DNA of 64,000 nucleotides from Candidatus Thalassarchaeaceae archaeon (lineage in GTDB: Archaea; Thermoplasmatota; Poseidoniia; Poseidoniales; Thalassarchaeaceae): assembly GCA_029250605.1 (NCBI GenBank), contig JAQXEZ010000016.1, forward strand, positions 1 through 64,000, given 5' to 3'. The position numbers and the translations under genes are program-made. Below, in pieces: positions 29,636 through 39,557 of the stretch. Below the pieces are notes generated by a model. It was not told the origin of the DNA. It made no database searches and saw only the letters and a program-made list of their open reading frames with translations. Every line of letters begins with the position of its first letter. The first letter of the stretch is position 1.

Positions 29636-31075
29636 TCACAATAACGGCTCCATCTGTGGCTCCATGACCAATTTTTTGTCATGGGCCAGAATTCCTACTA
29701 GTACCATCCCGCCTAATACGAAGGCGAGCGGCTTCATCAAAGAGAGGGGGAAGAAAACTGCAGCCCCGATTGCCACGGTCTCGACGAGGAATTTAGCAGG
29801 AAGCAGGGAATCTTCTGACCAGGACCTGCCCTTGGCCTGCATTAGAAGCCAAGCCGTGTAAACCCCAGTCAGCAAGGCAAGTGGCAATCCGGCAATTGCC
29901 AGATATGTTAGGAAGGACCTGTCCAAGTCGAGGATTAGGACTCCAGCACTCAGGGCCAGAACGCCGCCATATCCAGAGAGGATGTATGCTCCCTTCACTA
30001 GCCAAGAGTCCCAATTCGGCCTCAGCATCACGTATAGGAACCTCTCCGGCCTATCTAGGTCGATGACTAGGAGTAGCCCAGTGATGGCCAGGAATACAAT
30101 CCCTATTCCTAGGGTCATTGCCCACAGGCCATCGCTCATTTCAACCAACCCAGAAAGCATTGCTAGAATCGCCACTACATAGGTTCCAGCTGCTATCCCC
30201 TTCGTCCAGATGTAAGTAGACACCTCCCACCCCCATAGGACTCCTTTGCTGGGCTGGTCGTAACTTCGCTTGGCTCCACCAGTCTCTTCCGATAGCCTTT
30301 CCATTACATCTCTGATGATTGCCTTGTCTCGGGGAGATGACTGCTTAGCCTTCTTTTCTAGAGCCAGTTGAACTATCATTGACGTGGTGTCCGCCCCCTC
30401 CAACCTGCTGTCTGCGTACTTTGCGAAGTGCCCGACCCCGAATGCTTGCTCAGTCCACATGCCAGAACCAGTAACCTCGGTGGCATATGGGTCTAGCATC
30501 TCCTCGCTGGCATCAATGTAGTACAGATTGGGAGTAGCTCCCGACTGGGGCTTTCTCACAGTTGTATCATGTGAGGCGACTAGGTTGGAAATCTCAGAGT
30601 TGGGGTCGTCCAAGTCCCCTGAGACTATTGACTCAGTGGGGCAGACAATCACGCATGCAGGCTCGTAGGAGTGTTCGATCCTATGAGCGCAGTAGTTGCA
30701 CTTAGCGGCAGTGCCCTTGTTGGGGTCGATATAGAGAGCGTCGTAGGGACACGCCTGCATGCACGACTTGCACCCTATGCATCGTTCGTCATCGAAATCT
30801 ACTATCCCATCAGACCTCGTGAAAAGAGCCGTAGTCGGGCATATAGTCGTACACGGGGAGTCCTCGCAATGGTTGCATCGATGGACGCTGAACTCTCTTG
30901 TCGAATCCGGATATGTTCCCGATTCTATGTACTTGACATGGGTTCTGTTGACTCCGATTGGGATATCGTGCTCGGATTTGCAGGCTACGGTGCAAGCATG
31001 GCACCCGATGCAAGTCTTGTTGTTTATCACGAATCCGTAGTTCGTCACTATTGTTGCGATGAGGCTTAGACGCAA
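29636..31075 (-). CDS. Fused 4x[4Fe-4S] electron-transfer and NrfD-like membrane subunit
   Basis: CIGCHACTVACK, CNHCEDSPCTTICP, CIGCKSCMQACP, CNYCAHRIEHSYEPACVIVCP, then about six TM segments including DLDRPERFLYVMLRPNWDSWLVKGAYI. Confidence 0.9.
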   Translation of the reverse strand: MRLSLIATIVTNYGFVINNKTCIGCHACTVACKSEHDIPIGVNRTHVKYIESGTYPDSTREFSVHRCNHCEDSPCTTICPTTALFTRSDGIVDFDDERCIGCKSCMQACPYDALYIDPNKGTAAKCNYCAHRIEHSYEPACVIVCPTESIVSGDLDDPNSEISNLVASHDTTVRKPQSGATPNLYYIDASEEMLDPYATEVTGSGMWTEQAFGVGHFAKYADSRLEGADTTSMIVQLALEKKAKQSSPRDKAIIRDVMERLSEETGGAKRSYDQPSKGVLWGWEVSTYIWTKGIAAGTYVVAILAMLSGLVEMSDGLWAMTLGIGIVFLAITGLLLVIDLDRPERFLYVMLRPNWDSWLVKGAYILSGYGGVLALSAGVLILDLDRSFLTYLAIAGLPLALLTGVYTAWLLMQAKGRSWSEDSLLPAKFLVETVAIGAAVFFPLSLMKPLAFVLGGMVLVGILAHDKKLVMEPQMEPLL

Positions 31076-31087
31076 AATAGTTCTGTG

Positions 31088-32254
31088 TCAACCAAGGAGC
31101 ATTCCAAGAATAGCCCCGCCTGCTAGCCAAGCACCCGCCATCGAACCTAGATTACCCATCATAGTGACCATCAGAACCCTTCCAACACGGTTCTTCCAGA
31201 AAAGAGAAATCTCGTCAAGTACCAGGAAGTCCTGTGCGTCCTTCCCAGTGGGTGATGCGACCTTCAGTTGCGTGTATCCAGCGAACCATCCAGCTGCCAG
31301 AGTCGGATTGAGGGATGTGATTGGTGATGCGATGGCACCTACAAGTATCGAGAGCGGATGCCCTCTAGCGATTAGAACCCCGGCCCCAGCCAGTACCGCA
31401 TTCAGTATGAGCCACGTCTGAGCAGTCTGCTTCAGAGCATCTATCTCCCCATTTGTAATCATCCAAGCAACAGCCCCAAAGAGGAAGATAGGGATTGCGG
31501 CCATCAGCAGTCTGGGCCAGATGGACTTGGGCGGTTCCTTGCCCAGCTCAGCCAGCCTCGATGTGGTTTCAATTGCAGGCTCCCCCAGGTTATGCGCAAC
31601 CCCGCTTAGGTGACCAGCACCGATCACTGCCAGTACCTTGCCCCTCCCTCGAATCTGCTGAATCCTTCCAGCTAGGAAAGAGTCGCGTTCGTCGATCAGA
31701 ACCTCTCCTGCTCCGGGTGCGATTTCCCTGGCTTCCTCCATCATGCTGCTGAGCAGGTCGGAGTCACCAAGAACCTCGTCTATGGAAACCTCGTCATCGT
31801 CCTCTTCCCACAGCAGTGTGTTTAGAATTCTCCATTTCTCTATTATCCCCATCTTCCTCCAGGCTCTCCTGAGGGTGACAACTACGTCCCTGTCAATCAT
31901 TTCCACTGGGACTCCCGAGTCCTCGGCGGCAATCACTGCAGCCAGGAGTTCTGCACCCGGCTTCTCTCCGGATGAAACTCCCATCCTCCTCTGTTGGGCC
32001 GCAAGTGCCGATTGTAGGAGGATCATTGCCGACCTCCCCTCTTTGATAATCTTCAGAAGATCTTCAGATTCTAGTGAGTCTGGTTTTGTCAATGCAGCCA
32101 TTCTTGATGGGCATAGTTCCACCGCAACCAAGTCAGGCCCCCATTCTTCGATTTGACTCCGAACTAGGTCCACAGACTCACTACTGACGTGTGCAGTCCC
32201 CAATAGTCTCAGGCTATCATCGATATCGATGATGTTGTTGCCTTTCTCCGACAT
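31088..32254 (-). CDS. TraB-family protein
   Basis: LRLLGTAHVSSESVDLVRSQIEEWGPDLVAVELCPSRMAAL; C-terminal TM segments. Confidence 0.88.
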   Translation of the reverse strand: MSEKGNNIIDIDDSLRLLGTAHVSSESVDLVRSQIEEWGPDLVAVELCPSRMAALTKPDSLESEDLLKIIKEGRSAMILLQSALAAQQRRMGVSSGEKPGAELLAAVIAAEDSGVPVEMIDRDVVVTLRRAWRKMGIIEKWRILNTLLWEEDDDEVSIDEVLGDSDLLSSMMEEAREIAPGAGEVLIDERDSFLAGRIQQIRGRGKVLAVIGAGHLSGVAHNLGEPAIETTSRLAELGKEPPKSIWPRLLMAAIPIFLFGAVAWMITNGEIDALKQTAQTWLILNAVLAGAGVLIARGHPLSILVGAIASPITSLNPTLAAGWFAGYTQLKVASPTGKDAQDFLVLDEISLFWKNRVGRVLMVTMMGNLGSMAGAWLAGGAILGMLLG

Positions 32255-32258
32255 CTGC

Positions 32259-33092
32259 TCATCTCACCGCCTTCATAGCCGAGAAAGCATCCGAATGTTC
32301 GATCACGTCATGGACCCTGATTATGTCAACCTCTTTCTGCATTGAAACAGCTGCTATGCCCAGAGTTCCAGCGAGCCTCTCGTCACTACTTTCCCGGCCA
32401 AGAAGGTCCCGAAACATGCTCTTCCTACTGACTCCCCACATCAGTCCCATTTGCCTATCAGGTACAACGCTCCTTCCCGAAGAGAGTAGCGCTAGGTTAT
32501 GATCCAGGGTCTTTCCGAATCCTATCCCCGGGTCAGCAACTATGTGTGACGGATGGACGCCCGCTTCGACTAGTCTGCTTGTAGTTTCAACTAGGTACGA
32601 CCTCACTTCATCCACCACATTGCCATACTTGGGGCCATCCTGCATGTTTTCAGGTAGTCCTTGCATGTGCATGACGCAAACTGGGCACTCGAATTCAACT
32701 ACCACGTCTATCATTCCCGGATCCCCCATGGACGAGACGTCATTCACCATGTCAGCCCCGGATTCTAGAGCCTGACGTGCAACATCTGCTCTTCTTGAGT
32801 CCACGGATATGCAGATGTCCGGTAGTTCGGCCCTGATTCCCTCTATTGCAGGGATAACTCGCCTCAACTCGTCTTCTACTGGCACCGAATCAGCACCAGG
32901 TCTCGTAGATTCGCCTCCCACGTCAATCCACTCGGCCCCGTCTGCTGCCATTCTGATTGCCACGGCAACCGCCTGATTGGTGTCTGTCGACCTGGAACCG
33001 GAATGAAATGAGTCAGGAGTGACGTTGACAACCCCCATAATCCTCGGAAAACCATCCTCTCGGCGATTTAGCATGGGTCGCCAGTCGGCCAT
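32259..33092 (-). CDS. folP: Dihydropteroate synthase
   Basis: IMGVVNVTPDSFHSG; WIDVGGESTRPGA; DVSSMGDPGM; ADPGIGFGKTLDHNLALL. Confidence 0.93.
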   Translation of the reverse strand: MADWRPMLNRREDGFPRIMGVVNVTPDSFHSGSRSTDTNQAVAVAIRMAADGAEWIDVGGESTRPGADSVPVEDELRRVIPAIEGIRAELPDICISVDSRRADVARQALESGADMVNDVSSMGDPGMIDVVVEFECPVCVMHMQGLPENMQDGPKYGNVVDEVRSYLVETTSRLVEAGVHPSHIVADPGIGFGKTLDHNLALLSSGRSVVPDRQMGLMWGVSRKSMFRDLLGRESSDERLAGTLGIAAVSMQKEVDIIRVHDVIEHSDAFSAMKAVR

Positions 33093-33146
33093 ATGGAACT
33101 CGCAAACGACGATTGCTTTATGATGTGACGGAGGGGCAATCGGACG

Positions 33147-33794
33147 ATGGTTATGGGAGATGATGCTTCCCTAGAGGCCTCAGAACCACAATCCGCCCAA
33201 GACGCAGCAGACTCCCATGATCCTGAGACGCTGTTCATCCTTGACTCGATTGTACAGAGGCTAAAGCCTCGTGACGCGCACCATGTTAGGGACATGATTA
33301 CCGAGCGAGGTAGAACCTCCGGAGCTCTATTCCTTTCAAGCGCACTATGGTGGTGGATTACTATCAGTAAAGGCTCAGAGGAAGTCAATGACTCTCTAAT
33401 CCCGCCCTCGACTCTAGGCTCTCTAGACTTCGAAACAGTCAGCATGATCATCCCGGCCCTCGTCGTCGCAGCCATTCTCTTCACAGGAATCGGGAGGGAG
33501 AGGGGTAATGCCACAATGTCACAGATAGGTGGTGGGCTGGGAGTCCTTGCTGCGTTCTACATCATCGAGCCAGCTATGATGAACTGGGGGGAGCTCGAGG
33601 GAGATGCGCTATTCGCAACGGGGCGGGTTCTCGTCCTTGCGGTGATGGTAGGATTCGCTTCACACATGATGTTTGATGCTCTCTTACTTCAATGGGTCAG
33701 AGCCAGCATGCTGAACATGGGCGTCGACGTCTTCCCATCCTCTGGAACAGATGCCCTCGAGGGTCATGCTGATGAGCCACCCCCTTTCGCATGA
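33147..33794 (+). CDS. Multi-pass membrane protein, unknown
   Basis: 215 aa, several hydrophobic segments. Confidence 0.65.
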   Translation: MVMGDDASLEASEPQSAQDAADSHDPETLFILDSIVQRLKPRDAHHVRDMITERGRTSGALFLSSALWWWITISKGSEEVNDSLIPPSTLGSLDFETVSMIIPALVVAAILFTGIGRERGNATMSQIGGGLGVLAAFYIIEPAMMNWGELEGDALFATGRVLVLAVMVGFASHMMFDALLLQWVRASMLNMGVDVFPSSGTDALEGHADEPPPFA

Positions 33795-33797
33795 GCC

Positions 33798-34352
33798 ATG
33801 AGTGACGAGATGCCACCCAGTCTGTCCGTGCTTAGACTGGGGCACCGACGTGACAGAGACAAGAGAATAACATCTCATCTAGGACTCACTGCTCGGGCTT
33901 TCGGGGCTGACGAGGTTATTCTCGCAGGAGACAGGGACCCCTCTGCGCTGGAGACATGGGATTCAGTGACAGAACGATTCGGAGGGGAATTCTCGAGCAG
34001 GTTCGAGGAGAGTCCCATGTCATTCCTCAGGAAGCAGTCTAAGTCCGGAGGGGCAACAATAGTTCATCTCACGATGTACGGCAGCCCTTGGGAGAAAACC
34101 ATTCCAAGTATCCCCATAGACAAGCCTGCCTTGGTGGTGGTGGGAGGCACAAAGGTTCCAGCCGAGGTCTACCACTTGGCTGACCACAATGTTTCCATAG
34201 GGAACCAACCACACTCGGAAGTAGCTGCTCTTGCGGTGTTTCTGAACTCTTGGCTAGGTCCCGTAGACAACGACTCAAAGTTCTCTGGGGCTAAGATGAA
34301 AGTGATCCCATCATCCAAGGGAAAGGTCGTAATCAACGATGATGAAGAGTGA
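33798..34352 (+). CDS. tRNA (cytidine-56-2'-O)-methyltransferase, aTrm56 family
   Basis: LSVLRLGHRRDRDKRITSHLGLTARAFGADEVILAG; VVGGTKVPAEVYHLADHNVSIGNQPHSEVAALAVFL. Confidence 0.87.
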   Translation: MSDEMPPSLSVLRLGHRRDRDKRITSHLGLTARAFGADEVILAGDRDPSALETWDSVTERFGGEFSSRFEESPMSFLRKQSKSGGATIVHLTMYGSPWEKTIPSIPIDKPALVVVGGTKVPAEVYHLADHNVSIGNQPHSEVAALAVFLNSWLGPVDNDSKFSGAKMKVIPSSKGKVVINDDEE

Positions 34353-34412
34353 ATTTACATTAGCGGAAATTCCTATTCCCTGTCAACCATTAAGAATCGT
34401 ACTTGGGCAGCC

Positions 34413-35753
34413 TTGCTGATGTCGGAGAGTCCAGTAGACGGGGGCTTCTGCCCCGGCGCTGGTATTCGCGGCGTCGATTCCCCTCCAACATTCTCTGATG
34501 CAGCGGATTCGATCCTCGAGTCCGGAAGTTTAGAGCATCCCAGTGGCTCCCGTGGAATCCTACTACTTGCCGATGGAACCAGGTACGCGGGACGACTTTT
34601 CGGCTCTGAGGAAATCGCTGAGGGAGAGTTGGTTTTCACTACCGGGATGTGCGGATATCAGGAAAGCCTGACAGATCCATCCTTCGCCGGGCAGGTCCTA
34701 ACTTTCACATATCCACTTCTGGGGAACTACGGGATCCACCCAGGGGTCTCGGAGTCATCTTCGGTCCATCCCCGAGGCGTCGTCTGCCGACAACACATGA
34801 CGTCTCCCGACCACCGTGACTCCGTGGGGAGCGTGCATGACCTATTGGTCGCACACAACGTCCCTGGGATCGAGGGAATCGATACACGGGCACTAACCAG
34901 GAGGGTCAGGGAGCATGGAACTCTTCTCTGCGTGTTCGGACCTGCTGAGAGACTCGAGGAAATGGAGGTGATTCTTACGGAACTAACCGCTCCTGATGCG
35001 GAAGACTTGGTAGCCCAAGTAACCTGCAAGGAGCCTAAGCTACTAAATCCCGGTGCCCAGGATGACGAAGGTCTTCCGCTACCACGCCTCGCAGCTATCG
35101 ATTGTGGTGTCAAGCACAACATTCTGAGGGAGCTTTGCACTAGGTTCGAGGTCGTCTGGTGTCCAGCTGACATGCCTCTAGGGGAGATTGTCCGAGACTG
35201 GTCCCCTGATGCCCTCTTTGCATCCAATGGGCCTGGTGACCCAGCCCACCCGGGAGCCGCAACAGTTGCGAGGAGGAGTTTGGCAGCCGCCGTCCGACAG
35301 GGGATGCCAGTAATGGGGATATGTCTAGGGCATCAGTTGATGGGACTTGCAGCCGGACTAAGGACGTACAAGCTGAGATATGGTCACAGAGGGTCTAATC
35401 AACCAGTCATGGACTTGGAGACGGGGAGAGTCCACATCACAAGCCAGAATCACGGATTCGCTGTCGAGGATCCCGTACAGGGGATGCTCGCCCCTCACCC
35501 TAGTGGGGCCTGCTCTGAAACCAGTGACAATGTACTGGGTGCTGAGTTCAAAGTCCGTCACATCAACTCCAACGATGGTACAGTGGAGGGGCTTGACCTA
35601 TTGGACAAACCTGCTTTCACAATCCAATTCCATCCTGAGGCTTGCCCGGGACCGCATGACGCCTCACCTTTATTCGACAGATTCCAGCAAATGGTTGCAG
35701 ATCATCTCGAGAGTCCGGAAGCAGAACTAGTAAGCAAGGAAGGCGGTTCCTGA
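34413..35753 (+). CDS. carA: Carbamoyl-phosphate synthase small subunit
   Basis: LLADGTRYAGRLFGS; GMCGYQESLTDPSFAGQ; MGICLGHQLMGLA; ITSQNHGFAV. Start at 34413 or 34419. Confidence 0.96.
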   Translation: MLMSESPVDGGFCPGAGIRGVDSPPTFSDAADSILESGSLEHPSGSRGILLLADGTRYAGRLFGSEEIAEGELVFTTGMCGYQESLTDPSFAGQVLTFTYPLLGNYGIHPGVSESSSVHPRGVVCRQHMTSPDHRDSVGSVHDLLVAHNVPGIEGIDTRALTRRVREHGTLLCVFGPAERLEEMEVILTELTAPDAEDLVAQVTCKEPKLLNPGAQDDEGLPLPRLAAIDCGVKHNILRELCTRFEVVWCPADMPLGEIVRDWSPDALFASNGPGDPAHPGAATVARRSLAAAVRQGMPVMGICLGHQLMGLAAGLRTYKLRYGHRGSNQPVMDLETGRVHITSQNHGFAVEDPVQGMLAPHPSGACSETSDNVLGAEFKVRHINSNDGTVEGLDLLDKPAFTIQFHPEACPGPHDASPLFDRFQQMVADHLESPEAELVSKEGGS

Positions 35754-38700
35754 TGCCTCGTCGTGATGACTTGAAGAGAATCCTCATCCTTGGTAGCGGT
35801 CCTATTCGTATCGGTCAGGCAGCAGAGTTCGATTTCTCTGGTTCACAGGCCTGTCGGGCACTCCGTTCAGACGGTTACGAAGTGATTCTTGTCAACTCCA
35901 ACCCCGCAACGATTCAGAACGACCCCGAGATGGCAGACAGGATATACATCGAACCGCTGCTGCCAGAGGTGGTAAAGCGGATCATGGAGACTGAGAAGCC
36001 AGACGCACTCTTGGCAGGAATGGGGGGGCAGACAGCCCTGAACATAGCATCTGCTCTCGCTAAGGACGGAACTCTTGACGAGTTAGGAGTTGAGTTAATT
36101 GGTTGCAACCTTGCTGCGATAGATGAGGCAGAGGACAGAGACCTCTTCAAGAGGGTCTGCGAGGAGATCGACCTTCCAGTCTGCAAGGCCATGGCCTGCG
36201 AATCAATAGAGCAAGTCATTGCAGCCGCAGAGGAACTGGGTTCTTTCCCATTACTGATTAGGCCGGCTTTCACCCTAGGTGGTCTTGGTGGCGGAACAGC
36301 ATTCAACACGGGCGAGTTGGTTGAGATAGCGAGCCAAGGAATATTGCACTCAGCAATTGGCCAGGTACTCATAGAGGAGAGTATTCTAGGTTGGCAAGAG
36401 CACGAGTATGAGGTAATGAGGGACAACTCAGACAATGCCATCATCGTTTGCACTATGGAGAACATCGATCCGATGGGCGTTCACACGGGTGAGTCGATAG
36501 TAGTGGCACCACAGCAGACTCTTTCCGATCGTGACCATCAGGGACTTCGAGACTCAGCACTGAAACTAATCAGGAGGCTCAACATCAAGGGCGGGTGCAA
36601 TGTCCAGTTCGCAGTCGAGCAATCCACTGGAGACTACCGGGTAATTGAGGTGAATCCTCGTGTCTCCCGCTCCTCTGCATTGGCATCGAAGGCCACAGGT
36701 TACCCAATCGCAAGGATGGCAGCGTTGATCGCAGTTGGGTATACTTTGGACGAACTGCCCAATCCAATTACTGGAGAGGGGACGACGGCCGCATTCGAAC
36801 CAACTCTGGACTATTGTGTGGTCAAGATTCCTAGATGGCCGTTCGACAAGTTCAGAACTGCAGACAGGACTCTAGGAACCTCGATGAAATCTACAGGCGA
36901 AGTAATGGCTATTGGACGTTCCTTCGAGGAAGCATGCCTCAAGGCATGGGCTAGTTTGGAGTACGGCCAACCCCATCCAAGACCATTGACAATGTCCGAT
37001 GCTTCCGATGGAGAGACAATGGATGAAAGGGCATCTGAGAGGCTACCAACTGCACTTCATGAGGACTGGCTCCGAATACCTACGGATAGGCGGCTGGGGG
37101 CTGTCTTTGAGGCGTTTCGCAGAGGTTACTCGATCGAGGACGTGAGGGATCTGACTGGTGGGATTACGAGATGGTTTCTCAGAAGGTTCGAGAGAATTGC
37201 GGTAATAGAGACGGAGATCAGAGCAGCAGGGGAGATTGGGATGCTCCCAGCAGAAATACCTCAATCCGAAATGAGTTCCTGGAAGGGAGCAGGATTCACA
37301 GATTTGCACATTGCGGATGCGCTTTGTGGCTTCCCTGAGAGCGGCTTCAAGAATCTCCCAACCGGACAAGATGAAACCTCTGTTAGGTTGAGGAGGCACG
37401 AACTAGGAGTACATCCACGATATCGGATGGTCGACTCTTGCGCCGCAGAGTTCGCTGCAGTCACGCCATACTACTACTCGACGTATGAAGGTGGTTCGGC
37501 AGAGACGGGTGTGGATTATGTTCCCGGATTAGCATCCTCCGTCAAACAGAGGATAGCCGTGGTCGGTTCAGGCCCTATTCGAATCGGCCAGGGAATCGAG
37601 TTTGACTATGGGTGCGTGCACGCCGCCGGGGCGATTCAAGACCTAGGGCACGAGGCGATAATAATCAATAACAACCCAGAGACGGTATCCACTGACTTCG
37701 ATACAAGCGACAGGTTATACTTCGACCCACTTACTCTGGAATCTGTAACAGAGATTCTCCTTAGGGAAGATGCAAATGGGATTCTGCTACAGTTTGGTGG
37801 TCAGACTGCAATCAACCTGGCCCTCCCCCTATCCGATGAACTCCCTCATCTTTCCTCCATGGGCCTAGAACTCGTGATGGAAGGTACATCTCCCGAATCA
37901 GTAGACGAGGCAAGTGATCGTGAACGATTCGAGGAGTTCGCGCTACGATGTGGCCTGAGGATGCCCGATGGGGCGACTGCAACCACTCCAGAGGGAGTTA
38001 GGCATGCGGCTAACGAAATTGGATATCCTGTTCTTGTTCGACCTTCTTATGTCCTCGGAGGGAGGGGGATGGAGATACTGGCCAACTACAAGCAGTTGGA
38101 GTCATACATGAGGGATGCTTACCTCTCATCAGACAGGCCCCTTCTGATTGACAAGTATCTCGGTAACGCAATGGAGCTAGACGTTGATGCCGTCTGCGAT
38201 GGCGAGGATGTACTCGTTGGAGCAATAATGGAGCATCTCGAGGAAGCGGGAATTCACTCTGGAGACTCAACTTGCTTCATCCCTCCGCAGAACGTACCAG
38301 ATGAAATCCTCGAGCAAGTCGATGAATGGACAAGGGTGATCGGACTAGAGCTCGGTATTCGCGGCTGCTATAACATCCAGTTTGCAATCCATGACGGCCT
38401 ACTGTACGTTCTCGAAGTAAACCCCAGAGGATCCAGGACATTTCCCTTCGTCGCTAAGTCTACAGGAATCCCACTTGCTAGGATTGCTGCGAGGGTGGCT
38501 CTAGGGGAGAGGTTGTGCGATCTTGAGGTGCCCGAGCCACAGACCGCTGCTGTCTGTGTCAAGGCTCCAGTATTCCCATTCATCAAACTTCGTGGTTTGG
38601 ATCCGGCACCAGGTCCCGAGATGAAATCTACAGGAGAGGTCATGGGTTCTCACGTCAGAGCCTCAGCCGCTTATCTCAAGGCAAGACTTGCAACCGAAAT

Positions 38701-39121
38701 ACCCGTGCCAACCGAAGGAGGGGTGTACATCACCGTGAAGGATGACGACAAGTACGCAATGATCCCACTAGCGGAGAGCCTCAGGGAAATTGGATTCACT
38801 ATTTTCGCTACTAGGGGTACCTCTCGAGTCCTCCGGGGCGTGGGGGAACTGGAGGTGGAGACATGCTACAGGATTGCAGAGGGGCGTTCTCCAGATGCCC
38901 TGGATCTGATGCGCCAAGGGAAGATACAACTCGTGATTAACACTCCTAGATCTACTGGAGGGGCCGTTCTAGATGGCAACATGATGAGAAGACTGGCGGT
39001 AGAACTCAACATTCCATTCGTCACCACCATGGCAGGTGCAAGAATGGAGGTCGAGGCAGTCAAGGAAGCCCTCTTGGGGATTCCAGAACCACGTTTACTC
39101 GATATCAAGACCCTCAATTAG
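35753..39121 (+). CDS. carB: Carbamoyl-phosphate synthase large subunit
   Basis: ILGSGPIRIGQAAEFDFSGSQA; VVGSGPIRIGQGIEFDYGCVHA; duplicated ATP-grasp; C-terminal MGS-like domain. Confidence 0.98.
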   Translation: MPRRDDLKRILILGSGPIRIGQAAEFDFSGSQACRALRSDGYEVILVNSNPATIQNDPEMADRIYIEPLLPEVVKRIMETEKPDALLAGMGGQTALNIASALAKDGTLDELGVELIGCNLAAIDEAEDRDLFKRVCEEIDLPVCKAMACESIEQVIAAAEELGSFPLLIRPAFTLGGLGGGTAFNTGELVEIASQGILHSAIGQVLIEESILGWQEHEYEVMRDNSDNAIIVCTMENIDPMGVHTGESIVVAPQQTLSDRDHQGLRDSALKLIRRLNIKGGCNVQFAVEQSTGDYRVIEVNPRVSRSSALASKATGYPIARMAALIAVGYTLDELPNPITGEGTTAAFEPTLDYCVVKIPRWPFDKFRTADRTLGTSMKSTGEVMAIGRSFEEACLKAWASLEYGQPHPRPLTMSDASDGETMDERASERLPTALHEDWLRIPTDRRLGAVFEAFRRGYSIEDVRDLTGGITRWFLRRFERIAVIETEIRAAGEIGMLPAEIPQSEMSSWKGAGFTDLHIADALCGFPESGFKNLPTGQDETSVRLRRHELGVHPRYRMVDSCAAEFAAVTPYYYSTYEGGSAETGVDYVPGLASSVKQRIAVVGSGPIRIGQGIEFDYGCVHAAGAIQDLGHEAIIINNNPETVSTDFDTSDRLYFDPLTLESVTEILLREDANGILLQFGGQTAINLALPLSDELPHLSSMGLELVMEGTSPESVDEASDRERFEEFALRCGLRMPDGATATTPEGVRHAANEIGYPVLVRPSYVLGGRGMEILANYKQLESYMRDAYLSSDRPLLIDKYLGNAMELDVDAVCDGEDVLVGAIMEHLEEAGIHSGDSTCFIPPQNVPDEILEQVDEWTRVIGLELGIRGCYNIQFAIHDGLLYVLEVNPRGSRTFPFVAKSTGIPLARIAARVALGERLCDLEVPEPQTAAVCVKAPVFPFIKLRGLDPAPGPEMKSTGEVMGSHVRASAAYLKARLATEIPVPTEGGVYITVKDDDKYAMIPLAESLREIGFTIFATRGTSRVLRGVGELEVETCYRIAEGRSPDALDLMRQGKIQLVINTPRSTGGAVLDGNMMRRLAVELNIPFVTTMAGARMEVEAVKEALLGIPEPRLLDIKTLN

Positions 39122-39131
39122 AGTTAGACTC

Positions 39132-39461
39132 TTACTGAATTAGGGTGGCCCCAGTTTCAGTCTTGATTATCCTTCCGTCCTTCTTGGTGTGGACAGCCAT
39201 CACAGCCTCAGTTGTGCCATCTGGGAAGTCCATCACCGAGTGCTCGACTAGAATATCATCGTTCTCGTAGATGCATCTTGATTCTTTGATCACTACATCT
39301 TCATTCGCCATCATGCTAACCATCATCTCACTCATCTGGGACTTGCCAATTGTTGTCCCTGTTTGATGGCGGACGAATTCGTAGTCATCGTGTAATGCCT
39401 CCGTGTAATGCGTAGCGTCCCTTTCTTCTATTGCCTTCATCAGTAGTTCGTAAACTCCCAT
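39132..39461 (-). CDS. SnoaL/NTF2-like small protein
   Basis: MGVYELLMKAIEERDATHYTEALHDDYEFVRHQTGTTIGKSQM, NTF2-like pattern. Confidence 0.6.
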   Translation of the reverse strand: MGVYELLMKAIEERDATHYTEALHDDYEFVRHQTGTTIGKSQMSEMMVSMMANEDVVIKESRCIYENDDILVEHSVMDFPDGTTEAVMAVHTKKDGRIIKTETGATLIQ

Positions 39462-39557
39462 GGGGGCCGGTCCAGTATGGTGAATTTGAGAGTTTTCTAT
39501 ACCATTACGAATCCAATCAGTAGTTTTGGAAGGAGTAGCAGAGCTCCCCTTTCCACC

